Positions 31,921-42,018 of a stretch of 49,500 nucleotides of DNA are shown here, piece by piece. Every line of letters begins with the position of its first letter. Position 1 is the first letter of the stretch. Origin of the DNA: Paratrimastix pyriformis (lineage: Eukaryota > Preaxostyla > Paratrimastigidae); contig JAPMOS010000215.1 of assembly GCA_027972325.1 (NCBI GenBank), positions 1 to 49,500 on the forward strand, read 5' to 3'. Position numbers and translations under genes: made by a program. The notes below the pieces were generated by a model that saw nothing but the letters and a program-made list of their open reading frames with translations, searched no databases and was not told where the DNA came from.

Positions 31921-34060
31921 TTGGTTGACGTGAACGGAGAGGGCAACGGCAGACAGGTGTGGGGCCGTGTGCGCCGCCGGAGAGGGCATGCTCGGCCGAA
32001 CAGCAGTACATGCGGGCCAGCGACTGCCCCGGGGGGACAACTTCGGCCTTTGGGTGTCGGTCGCAGTGCGGGGCCGGCACGAGACGACGAGTGCGTTCCC
32101 CTCCTTTGCGGGAGGCCTTGGCTGTCGAGGCACTCGGGTTGGCCTCTTCCCTGGTCGGGGCTGGCTGGGCCTCGGGCGCCGGCGCCGGGCGTTGGTCGGG
32201 CTGGGGTGGTGGGAGTGGGGCGGCGCGAACTTCCAACTCTTCTTCGTCGACTTGCTCGTCCTCGAGAGCAAGCGCGCTCGGCAAGTTCGCTGCTTGAGGA
32301 CGCTTGCGCGCTGCTTCCCGTGCTGGGCCGATCGTGGGCTCGACGGACTTGGCCACCAGGGCGGACACATCGACCTCGCGCTCCAGCCGCTCCTGGCGCT
32401 CGTGCTCCCGAGCCTCTCGTAAATTTCGGTCAATTGTTTTCAACAATTTCATCTCACGCCGGGGATGCTCGTGTTCGGCAGTGAGTTTCTCGACCAGCCC
32501 GGTGAGTTTGGTGTTGATCAGGTAGCGTCTTGTCCCATGGGGCAGTCTTGCGTAGCTGAAGGCCATCCAGTAGCCGACGGCAAGCTCGTAGGGCGTCGGC
32601 GGCCGGCCCAACTCGCCGGGCAGGTGGGGACCGTCGAAGATGTTGAGGTCCAGAATGTAGTTCGGGAGGTGCACAAGGTCGTCCCAATTCAGGCCGGAAA
32701 AGGGACATCCGACGGCACCCAGCTCCTCGGAGTACTCGGGGAGTACGGGATGTCCGAGCTTGGTGGGGAGAGGGCGGACGAGCAGGGGTTGAAGTACTCG
32801 AATTCGGGGAGCTGGAAGAGCTTCCCCAAAAGGATCTTCCTGGTGGGCTCGTCGGGCGGGAGGAGGAGTAGTGGGTGCGGCTCGTGCCTTGCCAAGGCAG
32901 CTTCGTCGTGGCGGGCCATCAGAAGCCATGCCTGCTCCGCCTGCCTGATGGGAAGCTTGAACTTTGGCAGATCCGGGGTGGCAAGGGTCGAGCCGTTGAA
33001 GTCGGGTTGCAACATTCTCGCAATAAGGAACTGGTTGAACAACACGTCCTTGGTCTGTGCGAAGTGAGATGCAGCGTGAAAAAACCGAAGGGCACAGACC
33101 TCGAAAATTCTCCAGAGGTTGCTTCGTGTCAAGTGGGACTGGATGGGGGTTTGCGAAAGGGCAGTGAGCTGTTCCACGCTGCACAGGCCAACTATTTTGG
33201 TCAGCCTAAAATTCAGGGATGAATGATATTCCTGAACCCGAGGGGCCGGGGCAGACTTGATATAGGCGTCCTTCGAATCGGGGAAGTGAAGGGCCTTGAG
33301 GGCCGGCTTCAGGCGGGCGGGCAGGTCGGGATTGGTCAAAGAATACAGCTGGGGGGCCTGGAATGAACGAGGAAAATGCAGGGACCGGAGAAGGACAAAT
33401 CGACAGACCCGCAGGGCGGCCCTCTTGACATTAAGGAGTACGTCATAGCCGGACGACCCGAATGAGTCGTCCGCGGTCATCGCATTGCACGTTGCCTGGA
33501 AAACCAGGAGGGCATCCTCGTCCATATTTTCCAAAAGCACGACGTTGACCAGCTCGTTGGCCAGGTGCTGAACAAATGATGTGTTGTGGGCCCCGAACCA
33601 GGAAAACGGAAGAAGCAGACGTTTTGACCTTGGGATACTCTTTGTTGAGGTTCACCGCAAGGTCACGCAACTCTTGTCGCTCGTCCTGGGTGATGTGGGC
33701 CGGCAGCTCGGACACTCGATTGGGATCGACGATTAACCGAGCGACCGCATAACTGAATGGCACACGAATGAAGGGAGGAATTCACAACCAAGTGCCGACA
33801 GACCGATGGGAGCCATCAACAACCTCGAAACGCTCACCAGCTGCCGCCTTTTGGACACTGAGAGAAAACAAGGCGGCCCAGCCAAACTGGTGGAAATATC
33901 CGAAGATTGCTTTCATGCGGTCGCATGAAAGCGGCCGGGCCGGGTTGGGGCAGGGGTCAATCAGGGCCAGGGGAGTTGGGCTCGTTGACAGGGTGTTTGA
34001 GACAGTACGACGTCCAGCAGGCCGGCCCCATCCCTATGACCCGATGCGAGAAAGACAGAG
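31892..34060 (-). pseudogene. ParB-like domain and long helical/charged region (fossil)
   Basis: At about 33,790-33,990 (minus) the sequence reads LIDPCPNPARPLSCDRMKAI, then HQFGWAALFSLSV and GERFEVVDGSHR. This matches the shape of ParB/Srx-like domains: an NPxRPLS start, an FGW strand and a terminal (V/I)DGxHR motif. Downstream is a long helical region with no family I know (for example DVLLNVKRAALRVCRFVLL). After it comes a charged Glu/Arg/Pro-rich stretch (EHERQERLEREVDVSALVAK) leading to the methyltransferase-like part. ParB-like domains joined to DNA methyltransferases are known in phages and plasmids. It looks broken, with several breaks. Confidence 0.55.
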
Positions 34061-34125
34061 AGTGAGGATCATCGCATATTCTCAAGAAAGAAACAAAGAA
34101 ACAAAAAACAACAAAATATATATGT

Positions 34126-34565
34126 TTACTTGCGTGCTGTTTGGAGGATATAGCCAACGAGGAAGTGTACGGACTCTAGGAGCTTGCGGCTCGGGCCTGT
34201 CAGTTGACCCTGGTCACCGGGGGCGGGCTCCTCGGTGGCCTGGCGGTGCCGCTTGATCTTGGCCTTGGTCTCGTCGTCGCCCGAGGAGACCTCGATCTCG
34301 TCGCCGTGGGCGTGCTTCTTCTCGGGCCGCTTCTTCTCCCGCTGGGCCTCGTCCTGATCGGCCTCGGCCTCGGCCTCGTCCGACTCAGGCTCAGGCCGTT
34401 GCAGTTTTGCCTTGCGGCGGGGCGGCGGGGCCGGGCCAGGTACCTTCTTGGGCACCTCCTCCTTGACGGGGCCTTCTTGGGCTCCTTCTTGGGCTCCTTC
34501 CTCGAGGCGATGGGCTTGGGGGGACTGGGAACGTCGTCGTCGAGGATCCTAAATACAGAAGGCAT
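34126..34565 (-). pseudogene. Highly charged Lys/Arg/Glu-rich ORF (fossil)
   Basis: This minus-strand frame encodes a basic/acidic low-complexity protein: MPKKVPGPAPPPRRKAKLQR, then an Asp/Glu-rich run and KKRPEKKHAHGDEIEVSSGD. It ends in a more hydrophobic segment (KLLESVHFLVGYILQ). Composition of this kind is common in DNA- or RNA-binding virion or chromatin-associated proteins, but no domain is recognised. It belongs to the minus-strand block of the GC-rich element. Overlapping plus-strand Leu/Gly-rich frames here are composition artefacts. Confidence 0.35.
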
Positions 34566-34586
34566 GAGTGAAAAAACAAAGTCGAC

Positions 34587-35065
34587 TCAGGGTCCAGACT
34601 TGATGGGGGCGGCTGCGTTGGGGGCGGTGGCGGGGGCGGTGGCGGGGCGGCATGCGCGGCGGCGCGGGCGGCGCGGGCAAGGCGGCGGCCGCAGCTGCGG
34701 CGGCAGGGTGGCGGGGGCGGCGGGGGCGGCGGGGACAGCGGGTGCCGCCGGGGCCTTGTGCTCCACTGGCAAGCCATGCTCATCCAGCGGGGTGGAAGGC
34801 CTCCGCGGGCCTGGCATCCCCGGGGCAGCGGGAACGCCTCCCACGGATGCCGTCGGTCGGGTGCTAGTCAGCGGAAGTGAGGGCGGGAGCGGACAGGTGC
34901 GGCAAACCTGGACGGGCTGCTGGGCGATCCCTCCTCAGAGAGAGTCCCCGAGTCGGCGAAAGGATCATTCGGGTTCTGGTGGTAGTCGTCGGCCCCGGGG
35001 GTCGAGGGCGCGGTGATGACGTCGACCTCGTGCTCTATAATTTGGAGCTGCACCGTGAGGGGCAT
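34587..35065 (-). pseudogene. Ala/Pro-rich and MPLTVQLQ ORFs (fossil, uncertain)
   Basis: Two adjoining minus-strand frames lie here. The upstream one starts MPLTVQLQIIEHEVDVITAP and continues into an acidic, Ser/Pro-rich segment (GADDYHQNPNDPFADSGT). The other is almost pure Ala/Pro/Arg. The first part has the look of a real N-terminus, while the second could be either a linker or noncoding GC-rich repeat. I recognise no function. Confidence 0.3.
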
Positions 35066-35274
35066 GGCTCCGGCCAGCCCCAGTTTTTCATCGATATGGC
35101 GATGAAAGCTGAGAAGAGAAAAAAGATGAGGATCAGAAGAATCAAGAATGCAGACCGGTTGAGGATCTGGTGAATGGGCTCATCGGTGGGAGGAGTCTCC
35201 CTGATCCTCCGGTTCAGGTAGGCCACGGCCTCTTGCACCGAATCGAACTGGCTGTAGTCAACGTCTGCGAACAT
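35035..35274 (-). pseudogene. Small single-pass membrane protein (element ORF)
   Basis: This 79-residue minus-strand frame begins MFADVDYSQFDSVQEAVAYL. An acidic and helical N-terminal part of about 45 residues is followed by a strongly hydrophobic segment (FLILLILIFFLFSAFIAI) and a short basic/aromatic tail (MKNWGWPEP). That gives a single transmembrane helix in a small protein, an architecture frequent in virus-like elements. Its start faces the palindrome-rich central region, so it is probably the first gene of the minus block. It overlaps the MPLTVQLQ frame by about 30 bases. I know no homologous family. Confidence 0.45.
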
Positions 35275-35399
35275 CTTGACTGCGGGAAATAGTGTTCACA
35301 CACCAGGGTAAGGTCGACATTTTCAAATTTAGGACCTTTCAGGGTTTCGTTTTCTGCACATGCATGTCGAAAGTCGCCCCCCGCTGTGGCTCCCCTCAA

Positions 35400-36604
35400 C
35401 CCCAGTTCTCACGAAAGACTTTCCGCATAGCCCCCTGGAGCAACCAGACGCGATCCCCTTTTCCGTTTTCTGTCCCTTTCGACATACATATGTATGTGGA
35501 CCGTGACCCTCCCGAAGTGCCTCCGCTCAACCCCAAGGACCACGAATACCCGTCCGAATAGCCCACAGAAGCAACCACACGCGATCCCTGACTCTCTGCC
35601 CTTTTCCGTTTTCTGCCCCTTTCGACATACATATGTATGTGGACCCTGACCCTCCCGAAGTGCCTCCGCTCAACCCCAATGACCCCCAATACCCGTCCGA
35701 ATAGCCCACAGAAGCAACCACACGCGATCCCTGACTCTCTGCCCTTTTCCGTTTTCTGCCCCTTTCGACATACATATGTATGTGGACCCTGACCCTCCCG
35801 AAGTGCCTCCGCTCAACCCCAATACCCGTCCGAATAGCCCACAGAAGCAACCACACGCGATCCCTGACTCTCTGCCCTTTTCCGTTTTCTGCCCCTTTCG
35901 ACATACACATGTATGTGGACCCTGACCCTCCCGAAGTGCCTCCGCTCAACCCCAATACCCGTCCGAATACCCACAGAAGCAACCACACGCGATCCCTGAC
36001 TCTCTGCCCTTTTCCGTTTTCTGCCCCTTTCGACATACATATGTATGTGGACCCTGACCCTCCCGAAGTGCCTCCCCGAAGTCCAAACCTCCAGACTCCT
36101 CTATCAAGATTGAATTATCGTGTCCAAAACCGTTTTCCTTCCTTCCCGCACCAAACCCATTTGACAGACTGACGAAGCTTAACAAAAAGGGACAGACTCT
36201 ATTACCCACCGCTCTTCCGTTTCTTCCTTTGCGCAAGGCTCGCGTGAGCTTCAACAGAACAAAGAACTCTCTCCGATTGATTTTCTCGAGTGATTTAGCC
36301 ACTTGAGCAGAGACTATTTGCCTTGATTCGTTTTCTCTCCCCCCCTTTTCACATACATATGTATGGAAACGGACCCGCCCGAGGTAACCCCAAATCACGC
36401 GAAATGCCTTACGAAATGGTCTCCTCACGCAACCAGTCGTCATTCCTGACGATTTGCCTTTTCTCGCTTCTCACCCTTTCCACATACATATGTATGTGGA
36501 ATGATCCCCCAAGCAACCAGACGCGATCTCTGACTGTCTGCACAAACAGGCCCACAGCTAACAGTGGATATCACCCGGGTAAGGTCCACACTTTTCCCGC
36601 CAAA
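35400..36604. promoter_or_regulatory. Central palindromic iteron region
   Basis: Copies of ACATACATATGTATGT, a perfect 16-base palindrome, lie at about 35,482, 35,625, 35,768, 36,033, 36,343 (one arm shortened) and 36,482. One further variant copy lies at about 35,901. The first five are part of a tandem repeat with spacing 143, 143, 133 and 132, sharing CCCTCCCGAAGTGCCTCCGC and ACGCGATCCCTGACTCTCTG. At 36,478-36,501 the palindrome extends to 24 bases. The region separates the divergent minus and plus gene blocks, so a bidirectional promoter, operator array or replication origin is plausible. Frames through it are not multiples of three per repeat and are not genes. Confidence 0.7.
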
Positions 36605-37766
36605 ATGCCGAAGCAACCTCTTCTCGTCACCCGCAGCGGGAGACGCTACCTTCCGGCTACTACGTCCCTTCCCGTCGTCGACCGGCTTCGGGTGGCTGTG
36701 AGACCGACCGACAGAAACGTTCACGTTCGGATTCCGACCAAGGCCCTGTTGACGAGTTCGTGGACGATTCTCTGTCCGTCCTCTCCATGCCCTGCCATTA
36801 ACGAACCGGATGTAGCACCAGCCGGGCAGAATGAAGCAGATGAGCAAGGGAAGAGCAAGACGAGCATGAAGACGTCGCAGAACAGCCAACCGATGTCTCC
36901 GAGCAGCCCCAGCCCGAGCCTGTTCCCCAGAAGGAGCCCGATCTGCGCGAGCCCCTGCTCGCATCCAAACTCGAGTCCCTGAACGAGTCCCTGCACGAGC
37001 CCCAGCCCGATCACCAGCAGCACGAACACCATCACGAGCTCCAGCAAGACCCAGAGCACGAGCACATGCCTCAAGATCAGCCCCAGCCCCAGTCCGAGTT
37101 CCAGTCCCCGTCTCACTCCCAGCCCCAGCCCCAGCCCCAGGCGGAGCCCCTCAAGAGCAGCCCCAGCCCCAGCTCCAGTCCCAGTCCTTGTCTCACACCC
37201 AGTTCACCGAGCCCCCAGATGCCCCAGCCCCCAGATGCCCCAGCCCCCAGATGCCCCAGCCCCCAGATGCCCCAGCCCCCGAGCCCCCAGATGCCCCAGC
37301 CCCCAGGCGAAGCCCCTCAAGAGCAGCCCCAGCCCCAGCCCCTACCCCAGCTCCAGCTCCAGCAGCTCCAGCTCCAGTCCCAGTCCCCGTCTCACACTCA
37401 GCCCCAGCCCCCAAGCCCCCCAGATGCCCCAGCCCCCGAGCCCCCAGATGCCCCAGCCCCCAGGCGAAGCCCCCTCAAGAGCAGCCCCAGCCCCAGCAAG
37501 AGCAGCCCCAGCCCCTGCCCCTGCCCCTGGCCCTGCCCCTGCCCAAGCCCCAGCCCCAGCCCAACCTACCCCCGCCCCGGCCACAGGCCCAGGTGAAGTC
37601 CCGCCCAAGAACTCCTATAACCCAACGGGCTCCTTCCCCTCCCAAAACAGCAACCGACTCCAAGACTGAACCCAGGCAGAACCCGACCTCGACCGTCACA
37701 TCTCCTCAAGCCGCTCCCGCCCGCGTCTTCCCATTGGCGCTTCGCCCTCTTCTGTTCCCCGCGTAA
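36605..37766 (+). pseudogene. Pro/Gln/Ser-rich low-complexity ORF region (fossil)
   Basis: A start at 36,605 gives MPKQPLLVTRSGRRYLPATT, a credible basic N-terminus followed by VDRLRVAVRPTDRNVHVRIP. Further right the sequence becomes a minisatellite of CCCCAGC and CCCAGATG words coding for Pro/Gln/Ser/Glu-rich repeats in several frames (36,890-37,590). This is the first part of the plus-strand block after the palindromic region. The repeat could be a proline-rich linker or virion protein, or simply expanded noncoding DNA. It looks broken. Confidence 0.35.
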
Positions 37767-37964
37767 AGCCGTTGGTTCCCCGCCCGGCCTCCTCCAGTCC
37801 CTTCGACCCCGCCTGGCGCTCCAGCTTCGACTGCAGTCTTTTCACCGCCAACAACCCTGCGGCGCCCTCCGTCTCCGTCTGTTCCCTTCTTGTTCCCATC
37901 TCCCTTCTGACAAAGAGTTGTCTCATTAGTGTTGCACTGCACTATTCGGTGTTTCTCCCAAAGT

Positions 37965-38560
37965 CAAAGGAATGCGTTTCACTGAGCCGACAGGCATTTT
38001 ACGAGCAGATCTTCCCGAATTGCTCGCCATTTGGTTTCCCCTAAGCGCCATTTGAACCGGGGCATCACCGTTCCGGTGTGCTTTCTGCAGAGCTTCTCGG
38101 AATACCACCTCGACAGCGGCATCTGTGTCGAGCTTCACAAGGTCCTGAATCGCCTGATCGGTGTCTTTACCAGCTCCATTCGTGTGCTGACTGAAGGCAC
38201 GTGCAGCAATGTGACCGCGGTGTACCGCAATCTTTCTGCGCGGGCCCTGGCCATTGCTCAGAACCTGGAGGACGAACAAGCCGTGGGGCTGCATACCCCG
38301 ATTGAGGGTCCATTCAGCTTGGAAGAACTTGTCCTTTGGGAACGCGCCTTCCCCAGATATGCTCAAGCTGTGCTGCGGGACCGTGCTCAACTTCGCCATT
38401 CGAAGTTCGGCCCTGCTTTCGCAAGGGCTTTTGCGTCCTGTGAGAAGGAATATCTGGCTCTCTCCGAGGCCGACCGGCCGACCGACCTACAGTGCCATAT
38501 CGGAGGCATTCCGTGCCATTGGGAATGCCTCGAAATCTTCCAGCAAATAATTCCGTTCTC
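37965..38560 (+). pseudogene. Helical ORF of unknown function (fossil)
   Basis: The plus strand encodes RHLNRGITVPVCFLQSFSEY, ELHKVLNRLIGVFTSS, VTAVYRNLSARALAIAQNLE, FSLEELVLWERAFPRYAQAV and FARAFASCEKEYLALSEAD. These form a run of regular amphipathic helices with balanced composition that looks like real coding sequence. The opposite strand is also open for 157 codons but has a less protein-like composition. A (TCA)n microsatellite follows directly. I recognise no family. Position between the Pro-rich ORF and the integrase suggests a structural or accessory product of the GC-rich element. Confidence 0.4.
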
Positions 38561-38614
38561 GTCCATTTTGTTGTTCTTTGTCCCTCGATCTCTTCAATTA
38601 TTCATCATCATCAG

Positions 38615-38973
<359 letters not shown>

Positions 38974-38999
38974 GTTGTTGGCAGAAGATGCCCGGGGTG

Positions 39000-40660
39000 A
39001 GAGCCACAATTGTCGCGCCATGGAGCGAATTGAAGACGAACTTGTTGACGTTATTCCGCCTCCACCAGAAGAGGAGGAATTTTACGTGGAGCCTGAGCTG
39101 GCGGATGATGAGGAAGTTGGAGACATGCCCCAGTCGCCGACGAGATTGAAGCCGCCGACGAGATTGACCCCATGATTGATGATGTCGCAGTCGAGGTCGA
39201 CGATGATGCTGCTTGGGGTAGTTACGACCGGACTGCGCGTGGGATTCACGCGCTCCTTTCCGGGATGGATCGTCTGTTGTTGTTTTCAGTTCAAAGCTAA
39301 AATTTGTCTCCTTCTCCAGTCCCCGAAGGAACCCGCAGTTATCGTTTTAACTGCCAAAAACATGCCCGTGAAGGGTTTTACCGCGTGGTCGGAGGAGCTC
39401 TGCAGCGGCTCCGCTACGACCACGAGATCCGCGACCGGACCGTCTGGTTGCCCGTCGTCTACCCGCTTGCACGCCGAGTGAGCTTGGTGCGTCGCTTGCA
39501 TGTCGAGCAAGGGCACCTCAACCGAGATGCTCTGATTGCCTACACGAAAGGCCTCTACTACATCCAAGGCATCGATCAAATTGCGCGGGATATCATCGGG
39601 ACCTGTGGCCAGTGCCAGACCGTTCGACCCACCTACGAGCATCCCAAGTACCACGCCTTGGTGGTCAACCGGCCCCTCGAGGTGGTCGAACTCGATTGTG
39701 GCGGCTTCGAGATCAACTGCCCGAGGCCGCGCGGGTTCTGCGTGCTCGTCGACCACTTCTCGAGCTACATGTGGGCAGCGACGACGCACGAGATGAAGGC
39801 CACTGGGGAGGAGGTGGTTGGCCTTCTCGATCGGGTTTTCACCAGCGACGAGCCCAACCTGCTTCCCGCCCGGATCGTGACCGACAACGGGACCGAGTTC
39901 GTCAACCAGCGGGTGACCGAGTGGATCGAGTCTGTCACCATTTTTCTGAGGGTTTTTCAAGTCAGTTCCCCGTTCAGGAACATGAACCTGCTGCCCGGGG
40001 TCCACATCGAGCACCACCGGTCGAGGCCGTACTACCCCCAGTCTCATGGGAAGGCCGAAACGCGGTCAAGAAGCTAAAGAACCGCGTAATGAAGATGAGA
40101 ACAGTTCCGGCCACCAACCGCGAGCTGCCGTGGCAGCCCTTCTTGCAGCGCGCCGTGCAACTGTACAACACCGCCACTGTCTCCTCGGTCTTCCAGCAAC
40201 GCCCGGTTGTGCTGATGGCGCTCTATCTCCCAGAGTACCAGCAACTGGGCGACATGGCTCCGCTCCCGGCCAAGTTCACCAACCTGACGCCCGCGGAGGT
40301 CCGCCAAATCAAACAGGCCGTCGCGTTCTACAGACACCGTGAGTACGGCTACATTGAGCGGCGCCGCAACAAGGAACAAGAGACCATCGAGGAGGGGACT
40401 GCCGTGATGGTCAACCCGCCCGTCAAGTGGCGCCGGCCGGGATGGGCAAGTTCTGCTGGGCGGGCATGGTCTCGGAACGCCGGAGGAACGGGACGTATGT
40501 CATCGCTTTTGACGATCGGGTCCCGTTGGGCATGCCCAAGATCTACGGACGAAACAAGCTGCGGCCCTACGATGAGACCTTCGATGCCCCGCTTCCTGCT
40601 GCGGGAGGCGCTCTGGTCCCCGTTGTTGATCGTCGGCGTCACCCGCCCGACGAATAAACT
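39000..40660 (+). pseudogene. Gypsy/Ginger-type DDE integrase fossil
   Basis: After an acidic lead (ELVDVIPPPPEEEEFYVEPE) comes an HHCC zinc finger: LHVEQGHLNRDALIAYTKG followed by GTCGQCQTVRP. The DDE core follows, with VVELDCGGFEI, FCVLVDHFSSYMWA, RIVTDNGTEFVNQ and RPYYPQSHGKAE. A helical stretch comes next (LPWQPFLQRAVQLYNTA) and then a C-terminal beta domain with GTYVIAFDDRVPLG and YGRNKLRPYDE. This is the layout of Gypsy retrotransposon and Ginger transposon integrases and differs from the Polinton integrase at 26,203-27,228. It would insert the GC-rich element. It looks broken, with a few breaks. Confidence 0.85.
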
Positions 40661-40903
40661 ACACCCCCCCACCCCACCCCCGCCCCCGTCCCGCAGTTTT
40701 CCGGTCCGGTTTTCTGCAAAAACAAAATGATCTTCCACGGATGCTCGAGGAAGGGGGTGGGGGATTGGAATAGTTGGAGGGCGGTATTACAACGGCACAA
40801 TTGGCCTCCTGAACCTGTCGGGGGTACAGCGAGGAGAAATTGTGATTGCGTGCATGACCAGTTTTCTCAACAGAGGATCCCAAAATCGGTTCTCTTCCAC
40901 GCA

Positions 40904-40970
40904 GCCCCCCCCCCCCCCCCCCCCCCCCGCCCCCCCCACCCCCCCCCCCCCCCAACCCCTCCCCCAGTTC
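40904..40970. repeat. Poly-C tract near right end of nested element
   Basis: This is a run of more than 60 bases that is almost only C, broken by single G, A and AA/T positions, about 60 bases inside the right terminus. A shorter CCCCCCACCCCACCCCC tract lies at 40,665-40,690. Run length is likely unreliable in the assembly. Confidence 0.9.
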
Positions 40971-41030
40971 ATGAATGCCCTGTGCACTCTGGGTTCTTGT
41001 CGACGCCCCGTCCATACAAAACCGGAAACA

Positions 41031-41036
41031 GACTTT
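41031..41036. repeat. Target-site duplication, right (GACTTT)
   Basis: This is the second copy of GACTTT. The polymerase sequence resumes directly at this point, which fixes the right border of the inserted element. Confidence 0.8.
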
Positions 41037-41684
41037 TACTACAACACACTCAAAGCAAAGTATGGAGACAAAGTCAAATTGCTATTCACAGATACTGACA
41101 GTTTATGTGTTGCAGTGGAGACAGAAGACATATATGAAGATATGAAAGAATTTGAAGACGAACTCGATACATCCAATTATCCAGAGGACAATGCGCTATT
41201 CAGCGAAAAGAACATTGCCAAGATTGGAAAGTTCAAGGATGAAGCCAAAGGCAAGCAAATCATAGAGTTCTGTGGATTACGTTCGAAGATGTATTCATAT
41301 GTCATAGAAGGTGATGAAGAGAAGCATGCCAAATGCAAAGGTGTGAAGAAGTCAGCAATTAAACAGGAATTATCACACAAAAGGTTCATGGACTGTTTGA
41401 ACTCAGAATGTCTGAAGCCAAAACGCAAACAGAATGATGAAGAGATTGATGAAGAGATTGACGAAGAGATGAAGAAAAAGAATGAAGAGATGGAGAAAAA
41501 GAATGATGAAGAGATTGATAAGGCACATCCTAAGGTGAAGTTCTGTGCAATTCAAAGCAAATATCACCAACTCTATGCAGTATCAGTGAACAAGTTTGCA
41601 TTGTGCTCTTATGATGATAAAAGGTATCTCAGAAACAAGACTGATAGTTACGCTTATGGGCATTATGCAATCAAGATTGCATAA
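41031..41684 (+). pseudogene. Family B DNA polymerase (pPolB) fossil, right part
   Basis: The sequence resumes with DFYYNTLKAKYGDK and then LLFTDTDSLCV, polymerase motif C with the two catalytic aspartates. The thumb region follows (IIEFCGLRSKMYSYVIEG, then KGVKKSAIKQELSHKRFMD). A Glu/Lys-rich expansion made from repeated GATGAAGAGATTGA words (41,435-41,525) follows, and the frame ends NKTDSYAYGHYAIKIA. It is the second part of the gene split by the nested element. Two small hairpins directly after the stop may act in 3' end formation. Confidence 0.93.
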
Positions 41685-41707
41685 TCGAATGGATGGTTGC
41701 ACCATCC
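41666..41707. terminator. Hairpins after the polymerase gene
   Basis: TGCAATC-AA-GATTGCA spans the polymerase stop codon, and GGATGGT-TGC-ACCATCC (41,691-41,707) follows it. The second hairpin closely resembles the one at 43,076-43,098 in stem and loop sequence. Confidence 0.4.
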
Positions 41708-41772
41708 GTTGCATTACCGGATTAAAATGGAGCAATCGAAGACTAAGTGAAATTTTATCAGCGTTCATTATT

Positions 41773-41979
41773 ATGGAACCATATCAACAGTCAACATTTG
41801 ACAAGATGAATGCTAAACTGACATCAATTGAACGCTCAATGAAAGACATAACTAACCTATTAGAGGCATTATTAGAAGAAACTGTTGTGTATGGAGAGTT
41901 ACAGAAACAGTGCAGAGAGCAAAGCAGGAGATACAATTTGGAAGCACCATCCGAAAATCAAAAAATGAAAGTGACTTAA
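41773..41979 (+). CDS. 68-residue coiled-coil hypothetical protein
   Basis: This short plus-strand ORF of the Polinton-like element starts at MEPYQQSTFDKMNAKLTSIE. The longer open frame upstream begins inside the post-polymerase hairpins and is unlikely to be translated. Residues about 10-50 form a heptad-like helix (MKDITNLLEALLEETVVYGE), and the tail is basic. It lies 39 bases ahead of the GIY-YIG gene. Small coiled-coil proteins of this sort could be terminal-protein or accessory factors, but I recognise no family. Confidence 0.5.
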   Translation: MEPYQQSTFDKMNAKLTSIERSMKDITNLLEALLEETVVYGELQKQCREQSRRYNLEAPSENQKMKVT

Positions 41980-42018
41980 ATACAGTTGAAATATTATCTA
42001 ATACTATAGTATAGTAAA

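Noticed and set aside
34204-35016. 270-codon plus-strand Leu/Gly/Ala-rich frame
   Set aside because: It is antisense to the charged and Ala/Pro-rich minus-strand frames and reflects GC-rich repetition only.
35527-36040. Minus-strand repetitive frames rich in GRKRKRAESQGSR-type units
   Set aside because: They read through the palindromic tandem repeat, whose unit lengths are not multiples of three, so the frame is not kept from unit to unit.
35480-36050. CRISPR-like array
   Set aside because: The repeat unit is 130-143 bases with no short spacers, and the conserved core is a palindrome within a plain tandem repeat.
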